Positions 10,722 to 21,416 of a stretch of 64,000 nt of DNA are shown piece after piece (the stretch's first letter is position 1; every line of letters starts with the position of its first letter). The stretch is taken from positions 301,073-365,072 of the forward strand of contig BLLK01000049.1 of NCBI GenBank assembly GCA_021927905.1. Direction: 5' to 3'. The translations under genes and the position numbers were made by a program. The notes under the pieces are model-generated. The model did no database searches. It worked only from the letters and a program-made list of their open reading frames with translations, and was not told the DNA's origin. The DNA is from Chaetoceros tenuissimus (Eukaryota > Bacillariophyta > Thalassiosirophyceae > Chaetocerotales > Chaetocerotaceae).

Positions 10722-11301
10722 AAGATTGAATATTTTGTGGAATCAGTTGGTTTGTGAGTGTGGGATGGGGAGAATGACGAGAAAGTTCAGTAGCTTCTTT
10801 CAAATCACATTGTGCATGTTTTAATGTCACCATCTTTGTGTAAAAATAACTAAAAATGAATTTGGCCAATCAAAGTTACGACTGCTCTCAAGATAGAGAC
10901 AATGAATAGCTTCTTCTACTCGAGGAGTATTTGTAGGTACTACGTACCAATCTCCTCAAGTAATAATGCAGTTACATCATTCCCCATTCGCCACCGCATT
11001 GGAAATGATTCATAGATTCCATTTGGATTCATTTTGGAAAAATATCAGGTTGAATAATTAATATCAATCTGACGAAATCTTGAATAAGATGGAAAATTGA
11101 ATTTCGGAAACTTTTTTTATTTCTACCAAATTAGCCATCCATTGAAGCGGACAAGCTACAAGCTAACCTCATGATCCGACGCCCGACCGCCCGATGCTCT
11201 GAATTATTTTGCGTTGCATTGTGAACATTATTATTCCTTTGGAACTAAACTAATGCCATATAGCATTTGTATTTGCCAAAGTAAAAGAGAAAGAAGCTGC
11301 A
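10722..11301. other. Duplicated flank with a relic of the GNAT-ankyrin gene
   Basis: About 10905-11035 resembles a stretch of the GNAT-ankyrin gene near 16990-17105: both carry a CTTCT(ACTCGAG) box, TTTGTAGGTACT, CATTCGCCA and TCCATTTGGATTC in the same order. The following AT-rich part, including CCAAATTAGCCAT and the downstream CCGACGCC, recurs at about 21040-21260 and in weaker form at 24110-24170, each time upstream of an F-box/ankyrin-like gene. So this is a shared duplicated 5' flank holding an eroded gene fragment. Confidence 0.6.
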
Positions 11302-13609
11302 ATGACTACAAACAGGGAAGTTCTTGAGTCTGGAAGAAAGAGAGCACGAACAGAAGAGGCTTCTTGCTTTCGTAATAGTGGTAGTATTCCTATCCTTGGT
11401 AACAAGAAGAATGATGGGGATCTTCCTAAAGCAAGTGCTTCTACTATTCTAAGAGCAAACAAGATTTCCACTAAACTATCTATTTTATTGAAAGAATTTC
11501 CAGAGCTCAAGTTCATTCTTGATTTTGAAAATTTGCAGGCAATCACAGAGGCCGCAGTAGTAAAGTATGCGGAGGAGAAAGAGGCAAAGAAACGCAAAGA
11601 TTTACTTCAAATGAACTATGGACAGGAAACACCGCCGCTTTATTCTGTACCAGATGAAGTATTGAGTAACTGCTTGTCGTATGTCGGTAAAGGCCATTAT
11701 GGCTTAGTAGGTTTAGTATCGAAGAAGCTAAATGAAATCTACAAGAAAGAGTTTGGACGAGAGACAGCATATCTTGAAATGGCGACATCTGTAAATCTAG
11801 CGAATCATTGTCTCAACGATCTTTGCAAGTCTTTAGGAGAAAAAGATGAGATACTCAAAGCAGCTGCAGTAAATGGAAATCTGGATATCTTGCGAGCTGC
11901 TGTGAAAGATGGCTACGACTTGTTTCCATTAGTTGCAATGAAAAAGGAGACTAAATGTTATCGAAACTATGACTACGACTCTGACGAAGGCGAGTATTAT
12001 GGTGACTCTAACTATGATGAAGGAGCTGAAATTTTTGATGTTTACTATCCAGATGATAATAAAAGGAAGTACTATTGCAGACAGACAGTGAATCTTGCAA
12101 AGCTTGTGGAAAGAGGTCATTTGCATGTGCTTAAATATCTACATGAAGAAATTGGTTATATCTTAGGACTGCAGAGGTATTGGCAATCTGCAATTGAATA
12201 TGGAAAACTTGAAATTCTGCAGTGGTTAGAGAATTTAGGCTTGCCGGATAATGTTGATTTTCGTATTGGGTTTATTGATAATTACACTTTGAAAACCGAT
12301 TTTGACTATTGTGAGTGTGCAATCAAGAGCGGAAATGTTGAAGCGCTCAAATGGCTTCTGGAGATCGGAAACTATGGTATAAATAGTGACAACTCGAATG
12401 TTCTTGTCGATGCTATTAGAAGCAAATCTAAAGAGATGATTCAATATTGCTTTGATCTCGGATACAATGACTTGAATAGTCACAATGTCGAATTTGCAAT
12501 CAAACAGACAAACAGTGTAGAAGTGTTTCGTAAAATGAACGAGCTAGGCTATGAGTTTGGACAGATGAAAAGGTGGCATGACTCAAAAAAACATGGTTTA
12601 TTTCTTTGACGTCATCAAATTCCTTCGAATCATCTCTATTCCATGGGATGATGGTATTATGAAACACATTGTAGAGAATGGTACTTTAGAAATGATTCAA
12701 TATGCTTACGAAGATGGTTGCCCTTGGACTGGTGAAGAATTTAGTCAGATCTTCAAATGGAATCATGTGTTAAGTAAAAACTGGAGTATGGACAAATTCC
12801 AGTATCTCATAGACAACGGATGCACATTTGACTATGAGCAGTCATCTGATTTTATCCCAGGTCTAGCTAGAAAGAAAGAACTTGGACTGCTTGACTATTT
12901 TATCGGGAAGAACTCGAAATTTGATAATGATCTATTCAAGGAGATTTTGGCATGGAGTGGAGACTGGTTTGAAGGAATGTCTTACCTATTGGAAAAAGGC
13001 AAAGATGTTCAAAACTTCAAGTTCATCGAAGAGGTTTTTCATACACGCCCATATATAGATGGAATCAAATCTTTTCATAGATTAGGTTTACCATGGTGCT
13101 TAGACAGCTCTAGAAATACTCATTTGCTTTCAAAAATTGCTTGCCACAATGATCTATATGATGTCAAGTGGGCATACGAGAATGGTTGCAAAGGAGGTAA
13201 TCTAGTTCCGTACATAAAAGAGGAATGGAAAGAGAACGGAATCAGGCATTTCACCCGATGGAAAGAAAATCGTGCCTTCTTTGAAGAGAATGGATTGTTA
13301 GATGAGACCTGCCTCGAGAAGAGTGGGGTAAAAAAGCTAGATCCAAAGAATGTTCTAGAGATTGGAGATGCTGAGTTTGGTTTATCGTTTGTGCCAAGAA
13401 AGGACTCATTTTTCCAAGTGAACCTCTCTTCCTTGAAAAAATTTATTGATCATGGATATACTTTTATGTCCAAATCTGAGCAAGAAATTGTTTGTAAAGA
13501 AGCATATAAGCAATGCTGCGAAAATTCTCAAAACCAAGACCGTCGAAAAAGGCTCGCACTTTTTGTGAGAATGGGGGTTCGCGACCCTAATAAAACAATT
13601 GCATTATAA
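11302..13609 (+). pseudogene. F-box/ankyrin-like protein, copy 1 (one-base frame break)
   Basis: First of four tandem paralogues. It begins MTTNREVLESGRKRAR, with a short basic stretch that may be a nuclear signal. An F-box-like segment lies near residues 115-152 (SVPDEVLSNCLSYVGKGHYG, then LVGLVSKKL). From about residue 180 there are degenerate ankyrin-like helical pairs (ILKAAAVNGNLDILRAAVKD and others). F-box proteins usually link substrates to SCF ubiquitin ligases; that role here is inference. At about 12585-12592 the run of seven A in GACTCAAAAAAACATGG breaks the frame. The first frame stops at 12609, while homology to the paralogue at 21417 continues one frame over (FDVIKFLR against LEIMKFLR) to 13609. 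The rest is intact. This may be a young pseudogene or a homopolymer sequence error. Confidence 0.8.
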
Positions 13610-14068
13610 TCAAAATCTTTTTACAATCCACTTCTAAATAATGGAATGCGCAGTCGGTATTTACTTGTCGATGCATGACTAAATGCGCTTTTGTTTTTTT
13701 GAAACTCGATATAAATATAATCAAGCTAGGAAATCTTGCTTCTCTAAACACTCGCGTATCTTTCTTCGCTTGCTGTAAATGTTAGAAATATGAGGAAGTT
13801 TCCTATTATTGAATCTTTTGAGGCTCTACTGATGCCTATGTAGCATGCTTCAAACCACTTCACATTGTCGACATTACAATGTTTCATCGTGTCTTTATTT
13901 GAAATGGCCTATTTTGACACCAAAAGCTGAAAGCTCCGACATTGGAATGGAAATTCAATTTGGCACACAGCACATCAGCCACAGCAAAACACAACAACAA
14001 AAGCAAACAAACAAACGAGATATCACAGTACCAATAATTTCAAATTGAATAGTGATAACCACAAAGAA
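13610..14068. other. Intergenic spacer between copies 1 and 2
   Basis: A 459-bp AT-rich spacer that should hold the terminator of copy 1 and the promoter of copy 2. CAACAACAAAAGCAAACAAACAAACG lies just before the start of copy 2. No gene seen. Confidence 0.5.
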
Positions 14069-16380
14069 ATGAATTCGAGTAACAGCGACCAGTTAGCAGT
14101 CAACAAGAAAAGAGGGAGAAAAGATATCTCCTCGTCTAGCGGTACCAGCAGTGATGGTGATGTGGTTCTTCACGTGCTGCGCTAGCAACGATCGATGTCA
14201 ATCAAAGAGCAAAAGATCTCTCCGAAAAATTACTTGCTTTGACCAAAGATTTCCCCGAAGTCAAGTACATTGCTCGTTCAGAAAAGTTGCTAAAGAACGC
14301 TGTAGAGAAGTACAAAAATGCAATGCAAAGAAAACAGAATGAAAATGCTGCGAAGAATGCAAAGAAGCACAAGGCTCTGACAACAAATGGCCGCAGTGAA
14401 ATCAAGAACTCTACGAAAAGAGTAACTATTTATTCTCTACCAGAGGAGTTGCTTCAAAAATGCTTCTCATATGTAGGTAAAGGCCACTATGGATTAGTAG
14501 GTCTAGTATCCAGGCGCTTTCGAAGACATTACATAGCAGCTTTCGGGAAAACAATATATATAGGCGGAAAGAAAAAATTTATTGGAATAGGAATCACATC
14601 ATATCTTGAAATGGCGACATCCGTCAAACTAGCAAATTTCTGTCTCAATGAATTGTGTCCGTTGCCAAAAGACAAAGATGAAATGCTCAGAGCTGCGGCT
14701 GTGAATGGAAATTTAGATATTTTACGAGCTGCTGTAAAAGATGGTTATGATTTGTTTCCATTGGTAGAAATGAAGAAGGAAACATTGTATGGAAACGAAC
14801 ATAATTGGGGTTATAGTTATTACGATGAAAATCTACATGGTCATCTTAGTCAGATTGAGCTAGACAATTTTGCAATTGATGTTTACTTCACTGATGAGGA
14901 CGAGAAACAGTCCACTTGGAATACAAGAATAGTGAAACTCTCAAAGCTTGTGGAAAGAGGACATTTGCATGTTCTCCAGTTCTTGCATGAAGAATTCAAA
15001 AATGGACTACAAAGATATTGCAAACCTGCAATTCAGCATGGACAGCTTGAAATATTAGATTGGTTGTATACTATGGGTTATATGAATCCGAATGACAAAT
15101 TGTATAAACTTTTCGACTTTTGTTCTTGTGCAGTCAAAGCTGGAAATGTACAAGCTCTCGAATGGTTGCTTAGTAAAGACTTTCATCTAGACGAAGATTT
15201 AGAAGTTGAACTTATGGGAGACGCAATTCGGAGCAAGTCTACTGAGATGATTCAATATTGTTTTGATCTTGACTTTGCATTCCATCCTCGTCATGTAGAA
15301 GCAATTAGAGAGACAAAATGTCTTGATGTTTATCGCAAAGTACATGAATTAGGCTTTGAATTTGGAGAGCTTCGGAAGTGGTATAATCAACGTAAACCTT
15401 GGGAGATCAAAGATTGCTTTGAAATCATCAAGTTTCTTGTAAGCATGTCTATTCCTTGGAGCAAGAAGGTGATGACTGATATTTTACAACATGGTACAAT
15501 TGAAATGATTCGTGATGCTCATGCACAAGGGTGTCCTTGGTCAACTCCTGAAGGATTTTATGCTTGTTTGAGTAGTGAACATTCCAGTCTTGAGAAATGC
15601 ACGTTTCTTATGGAAAATGGCTGTCAATTTGATTATGAACTTTCAATTGATTATGAACTTTCCTTTGTACGTAAAGTTCTTGAAAAGAAAGATCTATCGT
15701 TGCTTGGACTATTTGTTGGAAATGACTCAAACTTTGATAATACTCTTTTCAAGAGCATTGTAAAATGTGGTGATACCCTTTGGCTTGAAGGTATTGCTTC
15801 AGTCTTGGAGAAAGGCAAAGAGATCCAGAACTTTGCGTCCATTGAAGAGGTTTTTGCAACATGTCAAAATATCAAAGGAATCAAATACTTTCAAAGCCTT
15901 GGTCTCCCTTGGACTCTAGACAATGCAGCAAATACTTTGCTCTTATCGAAAATCGCATGTTTCAATGAACTAGAAGATGTGAAGTGGGCATATGAGAATG
16001 GGTGTAAAGGAGGGCCATTGGTTCCATTCGTGAGAGAGGATTGGGTTTCATCTGGGATCAGACAAAGAGAGGAGTGGAAGAAAAATCTCAAGTTCTTTGA
16101 AGAGAAGGGATTGCTAGCTTCTATGGATATTCAAAAGATTGGAGATGCTCAGCTTGATTCTAAATATTCGTCACGAAGCTCTATGTTTTTCAGAATTGAC
16201 TATGCCTCGTTGAAATCGCTTGTGGATCGTGGCTACGCCTTTCGCTCAGAGTCCGAGAAAGATAGTATTACCAAAGAAGCTTTGGAGAAATGCTACAAGC
16301 ATTCTATTCATCATAACATTCGTAAGAAACTTGCCTTGTTTCAAAAGATGGGGGTTCAAAGAGTCATCGACCACGAATGA
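14069..16380 (+). pseudogene. F-box/ankyrin-like protein, copy 2 (frame change near the N-terminus)
   Basis: Second paralogue of the array. The main frame carries YSLPEELLQKCFSYVGKGHYG (F-box-like), YLEMATSVKLANFCLNELC, ankyrin-like repeats and the family end IRKKLALFQKMGVQ. The main frame has no ATG before the one near 14321. The best upstream ATG, at 14069, opens MNSSNSDQLAVNKKRGRKD and ends at TAG near 14185 after SSDGDVV. Homology to the GDLPKASASTI segment of copy 1 continues in another frame as SSRAALATIDVNQRA. So a one-base change around 14160-14175 is likely. A 44-base intron with GT-AG ends (about 14142-14185) would also restore the frame but is shorter than the other introns here. 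A shorter protein from the internal ATG is a third option. Confidence 0.7.
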
Positions 16381-16654
16381 CATGGATTTTTAGCGAAAGT
16401 CAGCTTGTTTTGGAGCCTTGCTCCAAAAGCATAGCTTGTAAAGGGCGACAGAAATAATATTTTCAACAATAAGAATCATTTATAGCTAGCCTGATTATGA
16501 ACTCTTCATTGTGTTGCTGGTCTGATACATGATCCGCCGTATTATGAGGAATCCTAAATGACGATTCACTGCTAAAAAAGATTCTAAAGTAGAGTATTGT
16601 CTCCTCATATTGAACTATTACTCGATCTGTCTTTTGCAATTGCAAAGCATTCAT

Positions 16655-18730
16655 TTACTTGCTGTCCGCATTAATATATGGATTATCGAAAATTGAATAG
16701 TATGGACCTTGTGGCTGCAGATGCACGTTTTGATCATTCAATTCCAAAATCTTGACTCTTGCTAAGTCAAACAATCCATCCAAGGGTGTCTTGCTAAGAG
16801 CTTCAAAATCGTCTTCATAGGAATCATATTCCCATCCATCATCTCCATTCAAAACCACATTGGATGTTTGAACGACTAGAGCATCAAGAGCATATTCAAT
16901 TTTCCCTCCTTTGTCTAGAAAGTGTCTCCAACTATGTAAGTCAAAGCTGTCAAAGATACCACCATTCTCACGAAAGAGATGAGGAATTTTTGCTTCTACT
17001 CGAGACTTTGTAGGTACTTGACCACTCTCGAGCAATGATGCGATTGAATACCATACCATTCGCCATCCAGTTAGAAAAGATTGATAGAGTCCATTTGGAT
17101 TCCTTGCACTAAGAACATCCGGTGGAATATATTTGATATGATCGATTCCATCCCAAAATGAACAACAAGTAGACAAGGGTATAGGTCTATTCTCATATCC
17201 ATAATCTAATTCTCCAAGCGCCCCAAATGTGAGAGCGGCAGACATTGAAAGGGCGAACAACATACGAGGACTCATCCATCCATCAATCAGTGGACGTTTA
17301 TCTTCTTGTTCCATCAATAAAAGAATACATCGTTGCTTCTTCAGGATGTCGGAAGGTTTTACAGGTAAGCCTAAACAAAAAGTAGATTCAAAGTCTTGAT
17401 AGCCTTGAAGCCTCTTGGCTAGACATGCCAGAGGTGTATTATCATCTGAATCCTTGCTATCAAGTTTCGCACCATATTCCAACAAACAGTCAATGACAGG
17501 TAGATTCAACGCCGCTGCTGCAACATGCAAAGGTGTATTACCATTTTCGTCCGACTTTGTAACATGTGATGGAGTAGAGTGAATCAATTCCTTTAGTAGT
17601 CTCATGGTATCAATATCTTGTTCCTCTGTAGTATATTCCTCGTTTGCAGCGAGAAAGAATAGCACTCTTGATTCATGCAAAGATGCGTTTCTATGATTGA
17701 TGAGATTCTTGATTTGATTGAAGAGAGTTACCTTGTCCATGGACTCTTTGTTGGCAATCAAATCGGCTAGTTCTTTATGAACGCCTTGCGGAACATGCGT
17801 AGGAGACGGTTTGTAAAAGTACAAATTATTGACATCATCTTTGGATTTCCATGTAGCTTTACCAGATGAAGGATCGACAATATCATTCCAAAAAGTAGTT
17901 TCTGTTAGGTACCATGATTCACATTGCTCTCGATTGCGACCAGCTTGTTGAAAACCTAATCTAGCCCAGTAACGACAAATCTTATCTTTGGCTTCTTCAA
18001 GCAATTTGTTCACCCTAGCTTCTTCTGATTCACTCAACACTGTGTCTCCACGATAAACGCTATCCAAGTCAATATTCATTCGTTCGGAAAAGGATGCCGT
18101 CACAGGCACAGGTCTCATGACAGCAATAACCCACATATCTTTTAGATATTCCAAGACGTGTTGAAGAAAAAGCAGTCCTAAATCTCGACCTTTGTACTGA
18201 ACATCAACCTCAACCTTTTCAATATGAAAAAAGCCACCGGAGTGAATGCCATCCTCATCCAAGTTACAACTAATCTTATCAATCACACCATGAGAGTTAC
18301 AAAATGTATGTGTCAACTCGTGCAGTTCTTGAGTCACGGAATCACCCACTTTATAGAAATTATGTATTTTGGTAGGTCTTGAAATGATGCTGCCTGACAT
18401 TTGACCAATCTCTCGAGTATGATGGGTCATGCTTGCCTCGATGCTTTTGACAGAATCATAAAGTCCTCGATAAAGTTTCACGCGAATTGTGTAGTCGTTG
18501 ATGGTGAGAGTTGTTTGCTGGATAGGAACATCATCGTCATCTTGAGAATTAGATTCATCTTGAGAACAAGTCGATCCAGCTTCGTCGACATTACTTGAAT
18601 CACAAGATCGAGAGGAGGACGACGAGGATTCATCTTCTTCTTCTTGATGTCTTCGTTTTGCCTCTTTTGCCTCTTCTTGAAATGCCTCGGAGGCTCTTCG
18701 CTTTTTTGATACTGAAAATAAATTGCCCAT
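16655..18730 (-). CDS. GNAT-like acetyltransferase fused to ankyrin repeats, N-myristoylation motif
   Basis: A 691-residue protein. It starts MGNLFSVSKKRR: Gly2 and Ser6 fit the N-myristoylation pattern, and the basic run could add membrane binding. A low-complexity acidic and Ser-rich stretch (about 25-70) follows. Residues about 90-310 look like a GNAT fold: VEVDVQYKGRDLGLLFLQHV resembles the acyl-CoA-binding strand and R/QxxGxG loop (imperfect here), and YWARLGFQQAGRN resembles the typical C-terminal LGF element. Ankyrin repeats follow near 395-465 (ENGNTPLHVAAAALNLPVID, then LLEYGAKLDSKDSDDNTPLA). The C-terminal third is unrecognised. The acceptor substrate is unknown. It lies antisense within the F-box/ankyrin array, and an eroded piece of a similar gene lies at about 10905-11035. 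Confidence 0.75.
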   Translation of the reverse strand: MGNLFSVSKKRRASEAFQEEAKEAKRRHQEEEDESSSSSSRSCDSSNVDEAGSTCSQDESNSQDDDDVPIQQTTLTINDYTIRVKLYRGLYDSVKSIEASMTHHTREIGQMSGSIISRPTKIHNFYKVGDSVTQELHELTHTFCNSHGVIDKISCNLDEDGIHSGGFFHIEKVEVDVQYKGRDLGLLFLQHVLEYLKDMWVIAVMRPVPVTASFSERMNIDLDSVYRGDTVLSESEEARVNKLLEEAKDKICRYWARLGFQQAGRNREQCESWYLTETTFWNDIVDPSSGKATWKSKDDVNNLYFYKPSPTHVPQGVHKELADLIANKESMDKVTLFNQIKNLINHRNASLHESRVLFFLAANEEYTTEEQDIDTMRLLKELIHSTPSHVTKSDENGNTPLHVAAAALNLPVIDCLLEYGAKLDSKDSDDNTPLACLAKRLQGYQDFESTFCLGLPVKPSDILKKQRCILLLMEQEDKRPLIDGWMSPRMLFALSMSAALTFGALGELDYGYENRPIPLSTCCSFWDGIDHIKYIPPDVLSARNPNGLYQSFLTGWRMVWYSIASLLESGQVPTKSRVEAKIPHLFRENGGIFDSFDLHSWRHFLDKGGKIEYALDALVVQTSNVVLNGDDGWEYDSYEDDFEALSKTPLDGLFDLARVKILELNDQNVHLQPQGPYYSIFDNPYINADSK

Positions 18731-18895
18731 GACTACGATCTGATGGAATTATGAACAGAAGAAATGCCTTGTTGATGTGATAGGAGAGCAAGCATATTGG
18801 CTTTGTTTGATTGTTGATTGTTTGAATTGCACCGATCATGGAGAGGGCTCTATCGTCTGTCTCTTCCTCTGATTTTCAGTCCCACAAAGAATAGA

Positions 18896-18948
18896 TGACC
18901 GTTAAAAGCGTTACTTTCAACTTGGAGGAAAATCGCCGTCATTGTTTC
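18896..18948 (+). promoter_or_regulatory. Composite upstream motif (TGACCGTT...CGTTA and GCCGTCATTGTTTC)
   Basis: TGACCGTTAAAAGCGTTA (18896-18913) is followed by GCCGTCATTGTTTC (18935-18948). The same two elements in the same order occur at 28268-28309 upstream of unrelated genes. The second element also occurs upstream of four Myb-RING genes. It contains the TGACG core recognised by many bZIP factors (on the other strand). A regulatory role is inferred from the sharing. Confidence 0.5.
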
Positions 18949-19230
18949 GATCGCATTTCAAGAAAAGATTTGACTTTATTGCAAAGCTACATCTTCTTTA
19001 TATATTGAGATTTATTTGCCTAATAGGCAGCATACCCCCTTCTCTTCATCCTCCTCATCACATACAATCTATGTGGTGCTTAACGCTTTTATATGATAAA
19101 CTTTCACTTGCCTTCAAAGGAGAAATTCTAAGATTAATCTTGGCACTCGCTCCGTTACTTTTTGATGGATCACATATATGTATATTTTTCTTACATTATG
19201 TTCTTTCTTTTTCAAGAGTGGAAAAAAAAT

Positions 19231-19780
19231 GTCATCTTGTGGGAAATTAAGACCCTTCCAAAAGAGTAATGCTGAGTCTTGGAACTAGTCCAAAATAGCA
19301 CTAATTTTCAATGATTACTTCATGCTTGCAAGTTCCTTGCAAAGGTTCTCTCTTTTGAAGAGCGGAAAAACAGCGAACCATCAAATAATCACTTCATCTG
19401 AGACGAAAATGTCATCTCGTGGGAAATTACAACCCTTCCCAAAGAGTAATGAGTCTTGGAACTAGATCAAAATAGCACTATTTATTAACATTTACTTCAT
19501 GCTTGCATGTTTCTTGCAAAGGTTCTCTCTTTTGAAGAGTGGAAAAACAGCGAACCATCAACAAATGTCAACTAAATGGTTAGGAACTTCCCTTCGAATG
19601 ACAACATCTTTCAAAAGAAAAATCCTATTAGTCTTGGGACCACTATTACATATAGTTCTAAATATCACTATTTTTTATAATTCACTTCATACGCATATTG
19701 ATTTCTTACAATTTGTTCTCTCTTTTGGAGAGAGGAAAAACAGCGAATCATAAAACAATTACTTCATATTAACATTCATA
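19231..19780 (+). repeat. Diverged tandem repeats, period about 155-190 bp
   Basis: Two well-matched units start with GTCATCTYGTGGGAAATTA at 19231 and 19411, a spacing of 180 bp. Each contains GAGTCTTGGAACTAG, TACTTCATGCTTGCA and TTCTCTCTTTTGAAGAG then GGAAAAACAGCGAA. A third, weaker unit runs about 19566-19770, and an eroded one precedes 19231. This is not coding. Confidence 0.75.
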
Positions 19781-19789
19781 GAAAACAAA

Positions 19790-20746
19790 ATGAGACTCAG
19801 AATAAGGAACCAACAGATTACAACAACGGATACTATTATGGCAGATGCCTTCATGATTGAGATGCTTTCCCCAATTGGTTCTCGAAATATGATTGAAAGA
19901 ATCAAGAAAGTGCTAAGATTTAAAAATCAGAAGAACAAGAATCGTCTCAATGAAGTACAAACAATGCTTCGCCAATTGATCTTGAATGTACAAACCATAG
20001 ATGGTAGTATTTATTCTTCATCGACGCTTACATTCATAGATTGGATACTTCGAGGACTAGGACCTGAATTTCAACAGAAGCAAAAGACTCACTTTCAAGA
20101 GAAGAATCCAGAGAGAGTTATTAATCCAGAGAGAGTTGTCAACGTTGCAGATATCATTCTAGCAATACCAGCATCTGAAATGAACGCTGCGATCCAAGCC
20201 GTTGATAGCTTTGGATCGAACATACTTCATTTAGCATGTTATCATGGAATGGATGTTCATACCCTCAACTATATTCTCGACAACTGCTCCTTGGACTCGA
20301 TGGTAGGCGCTGTAAGTGTACAAGATAAAGCTGGAAATCTACCTCTTTTCAATGCTGTAGAATCTATACTACGAGGTAAGATTGAACTTCGGGAAGGACA
20401 AGAAGTAGTCAAGCGCCTTTACCTCACAAATCCAAAGACAATTTTCCATTTCAATAAGGACAACTACATAGTATCGGAATTTGTTTACGATCACATCCGT
20501 CATATGCACAGAGAGAGTGAGGAATATCAACAACTACAGGTGTTGCACAAATATTTACGAGAACTCATCAAACAGGCATATCTCCGGCAAAAGAAGGAAT
20601 GGGAAGAAAAAACGTACCAACGACGACCAGCGATGAAACTCGGCCTGGTGGATGCTTCGACTCAAGAATCGACTCAAGAATCAGCACAAGATTTAGCTGA
20701 ATTTCAAAACTTGACCATTTCCAACTTTGACCGAATACTAGCCTAG
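19790..20746 (+). CDS. Ankyrin-like hypothetical protein
   Basis: A 318-residue protein starting MRLRIRNQQITTTDT; Met17 (MADAFMIEM) is an alternative start. Residues about 138-200 resemble two degenerate ankyrin repeats (DSFGSNILHLACYHGMDVHT, then DKAGNLPLFNAVESILRGKI). The C-terminus is basic and then Gln/Ser/Thr-rich with a short repeat (TQESTQESAQD). No catalytic motif is visible. It lies just after the tandem-repeat tract and within the F-box/ankyrin region, but does not carry the F-box-like segment of its neighbours. A protein-binding role is all that can be suggested. Confidence 0.6.
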   Translation: MRLRIRNQQITTTDTIMADAFMIEMLSPIGSRNMIERIKKVLRFKNQKNKNRLNEVQTMLRQLILNVQTIDGSIYSSSTLTFIDWILRGLGPEFQQKQKTHFQEKNPERVINPERVVNVADIILAIPASEMNAAIQAVDSFGSNILHLACYHGMDVHTLNYILDNCSLDSMVGAVSVQDKAGNLPLFNAVESILRGKIELREGQEVVKRLYLTNPKTIFHFNKDNYIVSEFVYDHIRHMHRESEEYQQLQVLHKYLRELIKQAYLRQKKEWEEKTYQRRPAMKLGLVDASTQESTQESAQDLAEFQNLTISNFDRILA

Positions 20747-21416
20747 ATTTACACATTTCAACTTGATAATTTACATATAAACGCTGGTTCATTTAATAAA
20801 ACATTTCTTCATACTGTTTTTATTCAAACAACTGATATTTTACTGCAAAAGGTTTCAGCATCATGTCATAGATACCAAACAAACTCTTTCACCATTTATT
20901 TCCAAAGTCAAATTATCAATTCCAATCCTAGCTTTTTATTTATGCTTGCTATATCTTGCCGCTAGGAAGAGAAGACAAGGTAATAAAACTTGTCACCTCA
21001 TTGCAAATGATTGCTTCATACAGTCGTCCAATTGGATTTAGTTTGGAAAATATCCGGTAGTATTGTTGATATCAATCTGATCATGCATGAAAGAGCAATT
21101 GTCGAAAATGGGTAATATATAAGAAGGCACGAAATGAAAATAGAATTTTTGTAAATACGACCAACACTCAATGACATCAATTATTCCTTCTTCACGTGAT
21201 CTCGATTTTTGATTTCCGACCAAATTAGCCATTCTTTGACTTAGATCCGACGCCATCCGACACAGAAAGAGAAGGGTGCTGCTGCTTTCTCTTCGAGTAT
21301 CTTTTTGTATCTTTGTATCTTTTCATCTCTAAAAAAGCACACACACATATCAAGCAAAAATAAATGCTCTATTGCTATTTCTCTGAAACTTCTACAACAT
21401 ACTGTTTCAACTACTA
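20747..21416. other. Duplicated 5' flank of F-box/ankyrin copy 3
   Basis: About 21020-21260 resembles 11005-11180: AATTGGATTTAGTTTGGAAA, a GATATCAATCTGA box, CCAAATTAGCCATTC and ATCCGACGCC recur in order. This marks the upstream part of the duplication unit. It also holds the promoter of copy 3. No intact gene seen. Confidence 0.55.

Larger units (their letters stand above)
18731..19789. other. Intergenic region with promoter motifs and tandem repeats
   Basis: The left part holds the promoter of the GNAT-ankyrin gene and a two-part shared motif (18896-18948). The right part, about 19080-19780, is made of diverged tandem repeats described separately. Confidence 0.6.
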
